A stretch of DNA of 64,000 nt from the NCBI RefSeq assembly GCF_052156535.1, contig NZ_JBQKUP010000034.1, positions 323,413 through 387,412 of the forward strand, written 5' to 3'. The stretch comes from Nitrospira_E sp052156535. GTDB lineage: Bacteria > Nitrospirota > Nitrospiria > Nitrospirales > UBA8639. Below are positions 53,355 to 61,518 of this stretch, piece after piece. How positions within the stretch are numbered: position 1 is the first letter of the stretch; every line of letters starts with the position of its first letter. Both the position numbers and the translations under genes were made by a program. A model generated the notes under the pieces. That model had not been told where the DNA came from, did no database searches, and worked only from the letters and a program-made list of their open reading frames with translations.

Positions 53355-55964
53355 ATGACGGATCGTTCCAAGACCATGGCATTGGCCCTCGCCTTTTCAC
53401 TCGTGAGCACGGTGCTGGCTTTTAGCGTCTCCTCCCTTTTTCCCCAGAGAGAACGATGGTTGACTGATTGGCAACTGGCTCACATGGCACCTGGACCTGT
53501 CGACCCTTCACTGGTCTTGGTGACGGTCACGAAGAGCACCAGTCCCGCGTTATGTGGGGAAGGACGATGGAATCTTTCCGTGTTGGAATCCACACTGGTG
53601 GCCCTTCATGAGGCTGGCGCTGCTGTCATCGTTCCTTCAATTGATGTGTCCTCTCCAATAGCCTCGGAATGTGGGGGGTTGGCTGGACTGGTTCGACTGG
53701 CTGAAGTGACCAAACGAGTCGGGTCTGTGGTCTACCCGGATTCGGTTCCTCCCGCCTTGGCCGATGCGGCAACCGCATTGGGGACGCTGGACGTGATACC
53801 TGATGCGGACGGAGTGTCTAGGGGTGTGAAGTCCCATGCCCTTTCTGCAGGTTCATCGCCGCATCCTCCGATCGGTCTCGTAATGGCCTCGTTGTTATCG
53901 GAAGCGGCCACATCTATGGAACCGAAGATCAACGACCTTCAGATCCGGTTTGTTGGACATTGGGCCACTTCACCCTTCCCTAGGCATGCCTTTGCGGATG
54001 TGTGGAACATCATTCAGAGTAAAGATCGCGATCAATTAACGAAGTTGTTTCGCGGAAAAGCGGTGATCCTTTTTTCTCCTGTGTCGAAGAAAACAACGCT
54101 TTCAACCCCGTGGGAATCAGCGGTGCCGGCTGAATTTCTTCATGTCTTATTGACCAATGCGGTGCTGACTAACGGATGGGTCTCCAGGACTCCTGTATGG
54201 GTCGCTTTCCTTGCGACAATGTGTGTAGGGCTGTTCTTCGCCTGGTTTATTCTTCGGGAAATTCCGCTAATCCGCCTTGGGATGATGGGCCTAGCCGGTA
54301 TTCTTCTTGCGGGGCTTGCTCTGCTGTGGGGACTTCACAGTGGTTGGGTGTGGCCGATCTTGAGTACAGGATTGGCTTTAGGAATGACCGTAGGGGGAAC
54401 GCTGGCTTGGCGGTTGTCCCGGTCCCGGTCGATTATCCAACGGCGGATCACTCAAGGGCGACAGCAGCTACAACAATTGGAAACAGAGCTGGCAAAGAGA
54501 CAGCAGCATGTCCATGAACTCGAGACTCGCTTGCATGTGGCACACGATCATGTACACCGGTCGGCAACGGTTATTGAAGGTTTAGAAACTCAGCAAGGGG
54601 GGGTGTCTCGCCAATTGGAGATTTCTCAATCCGAAATTGAAGAAACCCGACGACAGATTGACCGGTTGCAGATTGAATTGGAGGATCTTCGTCGGCAGGT
54701 GCCGGCCATGCAGCATGCTGAGCATCAGCACCCCGAATCCTGTGAGAATCAGGCATTACTTCAAGAATGTGAGTCGTTTCATATTCTGACCCGTGCCCCT
54801 GCGGTCCTTCGTGTTTTCCAGGATGTAAAAAAAGCGTCTAGAACCCAGGGCCCCATTCTTCTATTGGGAGAAACGGGCACGGGCAAAGAAGTGTTTGCTC
54901 GAGCGGCCCATGCCTTGAGTCCTCGGCATCGTGGCCCATTTGTGTCGGTAAATATGGCCGCGATCCGGGCGGAGTTATTTGAAGGAGAATTGTTCGGCCA
55001 TGTGAAGGGAGCCTTTACCGGCGCGGTTGGTCGTGAGGGGTATATTGAAACGGCGAATGGGGGAACGCTCTTTTTGGATGAAGTCGGGGAACTCCCATCC
55101 GATTTGCAAGCAAAATTACTGCGGTTTTTGGAGGACGGGTCATTTCACCGGGTTGGAGAAAGCCGGCTCACCCAGGTGGATGTGCGAATTATCGCGGCGA
55201 CAAATTGCAATCTTCAACAGGATGTAGAGGAAGGTCGATACCGGGAAGATCTCTATTATCGATTACGGAGTATTGTGTTGACTCTGCCTCCTCTACGGGA
55301 ACGGGGGGAGGAAGACTGTCTGCTGTTGGCCCAATCCTTCCTACAGTATTTTTCTCGGCAACAGAATCGAATGGATGTGAGGTTCACGCAAGGGGCACTG
55401 GATGCGATCATGGCCTATCACTGGCCGGGCAATATTCGAGAACTTCGACAAACCGTGGCCCAGGCCGTGGCGTTGGCCAACGGGTCCCTCATTACCGAAG
55501 CAGATTTGCATCTCAGTAGACCCGTCCTGCCCTCCGTGAAGGGCGAGGGGCACGGTCGGGTGGAACTGGAGCGATTGGAGGATGACATGGTGTTGGAATA
55601 CCTGCGACGTCATGGATTCGATATGCAGGCGACAGCTAAAGCTTTAGGGTGGGATCGCAGCACCGTCACCCAACGATTGAAAGGTCTTGGATTTCAGGCG
55701 TTGGTCACCTATCAGGGAAATATTGAAGCGGCGGCGCAGGCGTTGGCCGGGGATGAAACCTTGGCCCCCTTGGTCGCGAGGCGGCTGCGCGAGTATTCAA
55801 AAAACCTGCTTCCTTCTTCCAGACACTATACGTCTGCTGAAGAAGCGGTGGCTGACTGCCGAAAACGGTTTCGCAATCTTCCGGAGCGACATTTTCCGGC
55901 AGTCGAGCAGTTAGTGCACCAGCGCTTTGCTACGCCGGAACAAATTTCAAGGCCGCAGAATTAA
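53355..55964 (+). CDS. CHASE2-sigma54 activator (membrane-bound one-component regulator)
   Basis: The 869-residue protein has a first membrane segment (about residues 8-29), a periplasmic CHASE2-type sensor (about 30-270), three closely spaced membrane segments (about 276-355), a coiled coil (about 358-452), and a sigma54-type AAA+ domain with Walker A GETGTGKE (near 504), the sigma54 loop GAFTGA (near 552) and Walker B GGTLFLDEVGE (near 567). A Fis-type helix-turn-helix (ATAKALGWDRSTVTQRLKGL, about 757-777) is followed by ~90 more residues. It joins extracellular sensing directly to sigma54 activation with no kinase. The end overlaps convergent msrB by 35 bases. Confidence 0.9.
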   Translation: MTDRSKTMALALAFSLVSTVLAFSVSSLFPQRERWLTDWQLAHMAPGPVDPSLVLVTVTKSTSPALCGEGRWNLSVLESTLVALHEAGAAVIVPSIDVSSPIASECGGLAGLVRLAEVTKRVGSVVYPDSVPPALADAATALGTLDVIPDADGVSRGVKSHALSAGSSPHPPIGLVMASLLSEAATSMEPKINDLQIRFVGHWATSPFPRHAFADVWNIIQSKDRDQLTKLFRGKAVILFSPVSKKTTLSTPWESAVPAEFLHVLLTNAVLTNGWVSRTPVWVAFLATMCVGLFFAWFILREIPLIRLGMMGLAGILLAGLALLWGLHSGWVWPILSTGLALGMTVGGTLAWRLSRSRSIIQRRITQGRQQLQQLETELAKRQQHVHELETRLHVAHDHVHRSATVIEGLETQQGGVSRQLEISQSEIEETRRQIDRLQIELEDLRRQVPAMQHAEHQHPESCENQALLQECESFHILTRAPAVLRVFQDVKKASRTQGPILLLGETGTGKEVFARAAHALSPRHRGPFVSVNMAAIRAELFEGELFGHVKGAFTGAVGREGYIETANGGTLFLDEVGELPSDLQAKLLRFLEDGSFHRVGESRLTQVDVRIIAATNCNLQQDVEEGRYREDLYYRLRSIVLTLPPLRERGEEDCLLLAQSFLQYFSRQQNRMDVRFTQGALDAIMAYHWPGNIRELRQTVAQAVALANGSLITEADLHLSRPVLPSVKGEGHGRVELERLEDDMVLEYLRRHGFDMQATAKALGWDRSTVTQRLKGLGFQALVTYQGNIEAAAQALAGDETLAPLVARRLREYSKNLLPSSRHYTSAEEAVADCRKRFRNLPERHFPAVEQLVHQRFATPEQISRPQN

Positions 55965-56415
55965 TGCAATAGCGTAATCCCGTCGGCGGTGGGCCGTCGT
56001 CAAATATGTGTCCCTGGTGGCCACCACATTGGGCGCAATGGACTTCGGTTCGTGGATAAATCAATTTCCAATCGGTGCGGGTTTCGACCACTTTTTCCGA
56101 AATCGGTTGCCAAAAGCTGGGCCATCCCGTCCCGCTGTCGAATTTCGTGTCGGAAGAAAAGAGTGGCAACGCACATCCTGCGCATTGGTAAATGCCTTTG
56201 GCTTTACTTTGATGATATTCATTGGTAAAGGGCGGCTCGGTGTCTTCATGCCGCAAGACACGGTATTGCATGGGTGTTAACAGTGCCTTCCACTCTTCAT
56301 CCGTTTTCGTGACTTTGGTGATATCCGACCCCCCGGTTGGGGTCGTGGGAGCGGCCAATGCCACGCCAAGAGTTTTGGCGAGAACTCCGAACCCTAATGC
56401 CATGCCGATTTTCAT
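55930..56415 (-). CDS. msrB: Peptide-methionine (R)-S-oxide reductase, exported
   Basis: MsrB repairs oxidised methionine (R-sulfoxide) in proteins. The 161-residue protein has a hydrophobic signal (MKIGMALGFGVLAKTLGVAL), zinc cysteines CAGCALPLF and CAQCGGHQGH, FDSGTGWPSFW and the catalytic cysteine in LRYCINSAAL. ATG at 56415 follows AGGAG by seven bases. A start at 56451 would add MSINVNVNRRNL, turning the N-terminus into a twin-arginine signal (RRNLMK), with the arginine codons AGGAGA being the ribosome binding site itself. Either way the enzyme is exported to the envelope. Confidence 0.92.
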   Translation of the reverse strand: MKIGMALGFGVLAKTLGVALAAPTTPTGGSDITKVTKTDEEWKALLTPMQYRVLRHEDTEPPFTNEYHQSKAKGIYQCAGCALPLFSSDTKFDSGTGWPSFWQPISEKVVETRTDWKLIYPRTEVHCAQCGGHQGHIFDDGPPPTGLRYCINSAALKFVPA

Positions 56416-56707
56416 AAGATTTCTCCTGTTGACGTTTACATTTATAGACATCTGCTAGCCCTCCTCTGAGCTGAGAGGGTGGAAACTTCTTCGTTTTCCA
56501 CCCACCCTGATATACTGTATCAGTCTTGCAAAGAGAAAAAAAATTACAGAATCGGTGATGAGACCTTTGACTGAAGAAAGAGAAATTTTTACACTATAGA
56601 TAACCAATAAAAAAGGAGGGTTGACTCAGGATTTCGTCATCCGAAAAACAGGCCGGAAGGTGTTGGATGTTTCACAGCTTGAACGAACAGCCAAAGAAGG
56701 AGTGTCT

Positions 56708-57085
56708 ATGGATGAACAATCGCTGGATGTAAAAATTGAGAGCCGTAACGTTGGCATGACCCCTCGGTGGAAAGCCGAAATTGAGAGACGGACCGAGGCG
56801 TTGCAAACGGATACCATTCGCATCATTCATGCCCGTGTCACTCTTACGAAAAATGCCCATCATAAAAAAGGGGCTGATAACGCGGAGGCGCTGGTTGTCG
56901 TGACGCTTCCCCGGCGTCGAACGGTGACCGCCAGAAAAGAATCGAAAACCTTTGAAGAAGCCATTCGCTCAGCCTTTCAGGCCATAGAGCATGAACTTGA
57001 AAAAGTTGAAGAAAAACGGTTGGCCCGCAATGCCAAGGCCACAGCCAAAAGGATCGAAAAAGCCATGGCGCTAACCGCCGTCTGA
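56708..57085 (+). CDS. Ribosome hibernation factor, HPF/RaiA family
   Basis: The 125-residue protein is a single S30AE domain of the short type. It has a strand LDVKIESRNVGMTPRWKAEI, the HARVTLTKNAHHKKGADN turn, VVVTLPRRRTVTARKES and the helix FEEAIRSAFQAIEHELEKVE. Such factors bind the 30S subunit and make inactive 100S or 70S ribosomes in slow growth. ATG at 56708 follows GAAGGAG. An upstream TTG frame to 56621 sits too close to its own GGAGG to be convincing. A strong terminator follows. Confidence 0.88.
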   Translation: MDEQSLDVKIESRNVGMTPRWKAEIERRTEALQTDTIRIIHARVTLTKNAHHKKGADNAEALVVVTLPRRRTVTARKESKTFEEAIRSAFQAIEHELEKVEEKRLARNAKATAKRIEKAMALTAV

Positions 57086-57136
57086 TGGGGTAAAATCTTC
57101 ATCTCTATTCTTTTTCTCTTCATCACAACGAGTCGT

Positions 57137-57166
57137 AGCGGGTGGCGGATGCCCACCCGCTTTTTT
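57137..57166 (+). terminator. Rho-independent terminator after the hibernation factor gene
   Basis: GCGGGTGG at 57138-57145 pairs with CCACCCGC at 57153-57160 and is followed by TTTTTTA. It lies about 50 bases after the stop codon. Confidence 0.92.
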
Positions 57167-57400
57167 ACTCCTTACCACTCGAATCAATATCTTTCTAATA
57201 GATGAAAGGAAGTGAAGCTCCCCTCAGCAAGCGAAGAGGAGTTTCCTTCGCTATTTTATATGAATAAACCCTGATTTAATTCGTGAGGTACGGTACCATT
57301 TTGGAGGAACGAAGAAGAACATGAGGGTGATTCTTCTGGATTTGCTACGGGTAACTGTATGTAATTTGACCAAATGAGTAGGAATTCCTACAGTAAAAGT

Positions 57401-57631
57401 ATGAAAACAACCATCTCTGAAAAAGGACAAGTGACGATCCCCAAACCTCTTCGAGACCGTTTAGGTCTTCTACCCGGACAAGTATTGGATTTTCGAGAAG
57501 AGAAAGGGAGGCTGGTTGCCACAAAAGTTCAAACGTCTGACCCGGTAGGAGCATTGTTTGGCATATTAAAAACCAAACAACGCACTGATCAAACCATGAC
57601 GGCATTACGAGGGAAACCTGGTCCCAAGTGA
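57401..57631 (+). CDS. AbrB/SpoVT-type antitoxin
   Basis: The 76-residue protein has the swapped-hairpin DNA-binding motif of AbrB-like antitoxins: TISEKGQVTIPKPLRDRLGL, then PGQVLDFREEKGRLVATKV. The C-terminal ~30 residues (DPVGALFGILKTKQRTDQT) would bind the toxin. It represses its own operon. ATG at 57401 is preferred over the frame at 57374. Its stop TGA overlaps the GTG start of the PIN toxin, so the two are coupled. Confidence 0.9.
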   Translation: MKTTISEKGQVTIPKPLRDRLGLLPGQVLDFREEKGRLVATKVQTSDPVGALFGILKTKQRTDQTMTALRGKPGPK

Positions 57632-58035
57632 TTACGGCCATTGATACGAACGTCCTGATTGATCTTTTTGGGGCCGATCCCATTCATGGGGTTCACTTAA
57701 AAGAGGCTATTCGTTCATGTATTAATCAAGGATCTTTAGTCGCTTGTGAGGTCGTGTGGGCCGAGGTTTCGGCTGTTTTTCATTCTGAGAGCGATGCCCG
57801 GGATGTTTTGCAAACTTTGGGAGTGCAATTTTTCCCCTTAGGGGTTGAGGCTTCATTGTTTGCCGGGCGATTGTGGAAGGCTTATCGGCTAAAGGGTGGA
57901 CGGCGAGATCGTATGGTGGCTGACTTTCTTATTGGGGCTCACGCTCTACAACATGCGGATGCGTTGTCGACTCGAGACCGGGGATTTTATCGATCCGGAA
58001 TGCCCAAGCTGAAAATTATTGATCCCTCTACATAA
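57628..58035 (+). CDS. PIN-domain ribonuclease toxin (VapC-like)
   Basis: The 135-residue protein is a PIN domain. It begins ITAIDTNVLIDLF, with the first metal-binding aspartate, has the conserved glutamate in VVWAEVSAVF and the acidic pair near DRMVADFLIGAHAL and LSTRDRGFY. Such toxins cut tRNA or rRNA until bound by the antitoxin. The start is GTG within the stop of the antitoxin (GTGA). Together with the AbrB protein it is a type II toxin-antitoxin pair. The RNA target is unknown. Confidence 0.9.
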   Translation: MITAIDTNVLIDLFGADPIHGVHLKEAIRSCINQGSLVACEVVWAEVSAVFHSESDARDVLQTLGVQFFPLGVEASLFAGRLWKAYRLKGGRRDRMVADFLIGAHALQHADALSTRDRGFYRSGMPKLKIIDPST

Positions 58036-58104
58036 GAGAGTTGAAAACGAAATTTTTCTCCTGTGTCTGGATTTCTCCGGTCAATTGCCTGACCACCTCA
58101 TTTC

Positions 58105-58136
58105 CCCTTGAACATCCTTATTATTCAACACTCCCT
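58105..58136 (+). repeat. 32-bp repeat, copy 2
   Basis: This stretch matches 37968-37999 with one mismatch (C for T at the thirteenth base). It lies about 70 bases after the PIN toxin gene. The two copies sit in different intergenic regions, which suggests a dispersed short repeat or a shared mobile tail. Confidence 0.7.
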
Positions 58137-58234
58137 TTCACGCTACAGGCCATAATCTGTCCATAAAGTTTGGTTCATTAAACATGACCAGGGTATCGAG
58201 GAGGAGGGGTCCATGGCTTGTAGCCCGTGAACAT

Positions 58235-59662
58235 TCAATTGTGAGGAGAATGCAGTAGTTCCCGCCCAGCCTGCATAATTTCTTCCAGTTTCTCAGAGGT
58301 TTTGGCTTCGCCATAGCATCGGACGAGGGATTCGGTTCCGGACAATCGAATGAGATACCAGGAGTCATCCGGCAGGAGGAGTTTGCAGCCATCCAGTTTA
58401 TTGGCATGGATGACCTCGGCTCCCGCAAACTCCGATGGTGGATGTTCAAGGACCTGCTTGACCTGTGTCTTGAGGTGGTCGCTCATCGGCAGATCTTGTC
58501 GTGTCGTGAACGTCGCGCCGACTCGATCAAACAGGTCTTTCAGTAACTCCTGAATGGTCTGTCCGGTAAAGGCCACCATCTCTGCGACCAATGCCCCGGC
58601 CAATATCCCATCTGCTTCCGGTACATGGCCCTTGATGGACATCCCGGCGCTTTCCTCCCCGCCAAAGACCACTTCCCCTTTCGCGAGCAATTCGCCGAGG
58701 TATTTGAATCCGACCGGGGTTTCGTGGACGGTGAGTCCATGGTGTGCCGCCACGGCATCAATGAGATGGGTAGTGGCAACCGAGCGAGCGACTCCACCGG
58801 TCCATTGCCGACTGCGAATGAGATAATCCAATAAAAGGGCCAGGATGTAGTTGGCTTGAATGAAGGTGCCGTTGGCATCCACGATGCCAAACCGGCCTCC
58901 GTCTCCGTCGGTCGCCAGGCCGAGATGTGCCCCTTCGCGGCGAACGGTCTCTTTCAGGTCCTCAAGTGTCTCGTCGGTCGGTTCCGGTCGAAATCCTCCA
59001 AAATACGGATCTCGCCAATGATGTAGGACGGCCATTTTTGCGCCGGCTTGTCGGAGGAATTCATCCAGATAATGCCTGGAGGTCCCATAGAGGGGATCAA
59101 AAATCACCCGGATCCGGCCGTTCCGGATGCGGTCGCGATCCACCAGCGATTCCAGAGCTTTCAAATATTCGGGTTGCGGATCGAAATGCCGCACCATGCC
59201 ATCGTGTGTCGCCCGCTCCCAGGGGAGCCATTTGATGTGTTCTCCATGCAACAGCGGTAGGATGCGCAGTTCAATGGCCTTGGTGGTTTCAGGCAGCGCC
59301 GGTCCTCCCCAGTCCGGCGTAAATTTGATCCCGTTCCATTCAGGAGAATTGTGGCTGGCTGAGATATTCATGGCTCCTGATAATTTGCGACTGACCACGT
59401 GGTAGGAGATAGCCGGGGTCGGGGTGTCCCGGTCGCAAATCAGACAAGGGATCCCATGGGCTGCCATGACTTCTGCAGCCACTTTGGCAAAATGCTCGCC
59501 TAAAAATCGGGCGTCGTAGCCAATAAGGATGCCTTGTTGCCCCAACTTCTGTTGACGGAGAAATTGAGCGATACCCTGGCATACGATACGGATATTCCGG
59601 ACCGTAAAGTCCTCGGCCACAATGGCCCGCCACCCTGAAGTCCCGAATTTAATGGAGTCCAT
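58235..59662 (-). CDS. Phosphoglucomutase/phosphomannomutase family protein
   Basis: The 475-residue alpha-D-phosphohexomutase starts with IKFGTSGWRAIVAEDFT, has the phosphoserine loop in ISASHNSPEWNGIKF (near residue 100), the magnesium loop TDGDGGRFGI (near 240), the sugar loop FGGEESAGMS and the C-terminal phosphate-binding IRLSGTESLVRCYGEA. It moves phosphate between C1 and C6 of glucose or mannose phosphates. The exact sugar cannot be decided from sequence. The gene stands alone, converging on the PIN toxin operon. Confidence 0.9.
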   Translation of the reverse strand: MDSIKFGTSGWRAIVAEDFTVRNIRIVCQGIAQFLRQQKLGQQGILIGYDARFLGEHFAKVAAEVMAAHGIPCLICDRDTPTPAISYHVVSRKLSGAMNISASHNSPEWNGIKFTPDWGGPALPETTKAIELRILPLLHGEHIKWLPWERATHDGMVRHFDPQPEYLKALESLVDRDRIRNGRIRVIFDPLYGTSRHYLDEFLRQAGAKMAVLHHWRDPYFGGFRPEPTDETLEDLKETVRREGAHLGLATDGDGGRFGIVDANGTFIQANYILALLLDYLIRSRQWTGGVARSVATTHLIDAVAAHHGLTVHETPVGFKYLGELLAKGEVVFGGEESAGMSIKGHVPEADGILAGALVAEMVAFTGQTIQELLKDLFDRVGATFTTRQDLPMSDHLKTQVKQVLEHPPSEFAGAEVIHANKLDGCKLLLPDDSWYLIRLSGTESLVRCYGEAKTSEKLEEIMQAGRELLHSPHN

Positions 59663-60323
59663 GTTCGATATATGCTTAATGGGATGGGGTATTTTTCAGT
59701 AGAAAAAATTTAGTACACGATTTGGTGTGTATATTTCCAAAAGTAATACAGAATAGAAGATTTTTGCTCATTTGCCAATCAGATGATTGAGTTTTTCTGA
59801 TCAATTCTTCCGAATTTGTCCTGGAGTCCATACGAGGTAAAATTGCGGTTCCGGAAGCCTATGAAAAAGACGGAGAAGAAAAAACTGCGTGGACCACCGC
59901 CGGCACGGCCATTGGCAATGACAGGGGCAATATTATTCGGGATCTTCCCCAACATGTGGCCGTCTCGGGCCGGATGGTTAATTCCGAAAGATGACCACAC
60001 GCCAGACCAATAGAGCAGGGGGTGTGTATTGAGAATGTCCCGCGAAAAACATATAGCTGGGAATGGCCTTCCATTCGACGTATTTCGAAGAGAATATTTT
60101 TCTCTTTGCCTTTTCGTGCTCAATGATCGAAGGTGACGGCTTGTATCGGCGGTTTAATGGGTAGGGGGCTTTATCGAAACCTACTGGTATCGTTTCCAGC
60201 CAAACGCCAAGCATTTACAACGGGTGGAAGAATTTGATTGTGTCGGATAACCGTTATTGTGGAAAGTTGGAAATTCAGCCAATATCATCGATACTTATAC
60301 AGCCCAAATACGAAATAATTGCC
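59663..60323. other. Intergenic region at the border of the AT-rich end
   Basis: About 661 bases before the HEPN-like gene. A 50-codon plus-strand frame at 59861-60013 is the only coding candidate. The base composition drops toward AT from about 60.2 kb, which fits the edge of an accessory segment. No tRNA or clear attachment site is visible here. Confidence 0.4.
59861..60013 (+). CDS. Possible small basic protein
   Basis: A 50-residue frame begins MKKTEKKKLRGPPPARPLAM and continues with the hydrophobic TGAILFGIFPNMWPSRAGWL. The basic start, proline-rich link and hydrophobic stretch could be a small membrane protein. GGAAGCCT precedes the ATG only weakly. It may be chance; I know no family. 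Confidence 0.25.
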   Translation: MKKTEKKKLRGPPPARPLAMTGAILFGIFPNMWPSRAGWLIPKDDHTPDQ

Positions 60324-61169
60324 ATGAACCTTTTAGGCCGAATATCAAATCGCAGCGTCGGACAATTTGACCCGATAAATTGGCTTAAAGAGGGTGACGG
60401 GCTACTGGCATCAGCAAAAATAGTCAGAGAGAAATGGACCGATTTGAGGCAAACTTTCTCTAAAAGTACTCCAAACTCTATGTCTGAAAAACGGCACATA
60501 ACGCCAAACTGGAATCTGCTTACTGGTCTGCCACGCTCATCAATGTTGCTTCTCGGTTACTCAGTAGAAATGTATTTAAAGGCTGGATTGACCAAAGCTT
60601 ATTATGGTTGTTCTATAGAAATGTTTGAGAGGGATGTCAAACGATTTGGCCATAACCTATTTTCATTGGCGAAGGAAATTCATTTCGATTTTAAAAATGG
60701 TGACGCTGATAAATTTGACGGGCTTGAAAAAATGGTGCTTGTGGATGCTAGATATCCTGTCCTTGTCCCTGACGGCCAGTCCTATTCTGATGTAGTAAAC
60801 GAACAAACTCGCAGGATTTGGAGTATAGAAAACTTCGATGATTTCTACGCATTAGGTGAACGAGTTCGCGAACATGTTCGTGCTATTGATCGAGATAGTA
60901 ATAATCCCACTATAATGAACTCATGGCAAGTTGATCAGGACGGATATCTCGCATTCCGAGCTGGTGGACGCTTACCTCCACGAATTACTTACCGGCTTAG
61001 TTCTGTTCAAGTTGGGGCTGGGAGTACTTCTTTAGATGATATGAAACCGCTTTTTCCATCGAATGACTACATTCTCCTGAATCATTGCTGGGGTAGTGCG
61101 TGGATTTACGAAGACTGTGTAAAGACGGCAACTAGGAAAGCGAAGACTGTTCGGAAAAAACCGCTGTAA
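60324..61169 (+). CDS. HEPN-like protein of unknown function
   Basis: I do not recognise this 281-residue protein by name. Residues about 55-140 resemble a HEPN four-helix bundle: a first helix PRSSMLLLGYSVEMYLKAGL and a later FGHNLFSLAKEI, the usual pairing of a Y/F-S-x-E-x-x-L-K-A helix with a G-H-x-L-x-x-L turn. Many HEPN proteins are RNases in toxin or defence systems, though no clear R-x4-6-H motif is seen. ATG at 60324 has no good ribosome binding site; a TTG at 60234 is possible. It opens the AT-rich accessory end. Confidence 0.5.
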   Translation: MNLLGRISNRSVGQFDPINWLKEGDGLLASAKIVREKWTDLRQTFSKSTPNSMSEKRHITPNWNLLTGLPRSSMLLLGYSVEMYLKAGLTKAYYGCSIEMFERDVKRFGHNLFSLAKEIHFDFKNGDADKFDGLEKMVLVDARYPVLVPDGQSYSDVVNEQTRRIWSIENFDDFYALGERVREHVRAIDRDSNNPTIMNSWQVDQDGYLAFRAGGRLPPRITYRLSSVQVGAGSTSLDDMKPLFPSNDYILLNHCWGSAWIYEDCVKTATRKAKTVRKKPL

Positions 61170-61251
61170 GATGATTATCGTCTATTGTGAAAAATGGTAA
61201 AATGCCGGGAGGTATAGGTTCTTTCACTCTAGCCCCCGGGAGTCCATTATC

Positions 61252-61482
61252 ATGCCAAAAAAGAAAAAGGGAAAGCATTACGTCATTTACGTCAAACCCG
61301 AACGACACGGTAATGGGCCGAACTCATACTTTGATGAAAACGGGAAGGTGACTAAAAAGAAGAATGAAGCGATGAATTTTGTTACCTTTGGCGATGCGCA
61401 AGATTGGGCAAAAGAGCATGATATTGAACTCGGCGGCCCCTGCTATATCCAAGAGGAAGAATACGAATACCGTGTCCCGTAG
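61252..61482 (+). CDS. Small hypothetical protein
   Basis: The 76-residue protein is basic at its start (MPKKKKGKHYVIYVKPERHG) and acidic at its end (YIQEEEYEYRVP). It has one likely helix in FGDAQDWAKEHDIE and no cysteine pair. The function is unknown. It lies 82 bases after the HEPN-like gene on the same strand and could be a partner of it, but there is no direct evidence. Confidence 0.45.
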   Translation: MPKKKKGKHYVIYVKPERHGNGPNSYFDENGKVTKKKNEAMNFVTFGDAQDWAKEHDIELGGPCYIQEEEYEYRVP

Positions 61483-61518
61483 AAATGGGTGATAATGTAT
61501 CGTATGGAAAAGAATTAA

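Noticed and set aside
56621..56707. Upstream TTG start for the hibernation factor
   Set aside because: GGAGG is only one base from the TTG, whereas ATG at 56708 has GAAGGAG at good spacing and begins the conserved domain.
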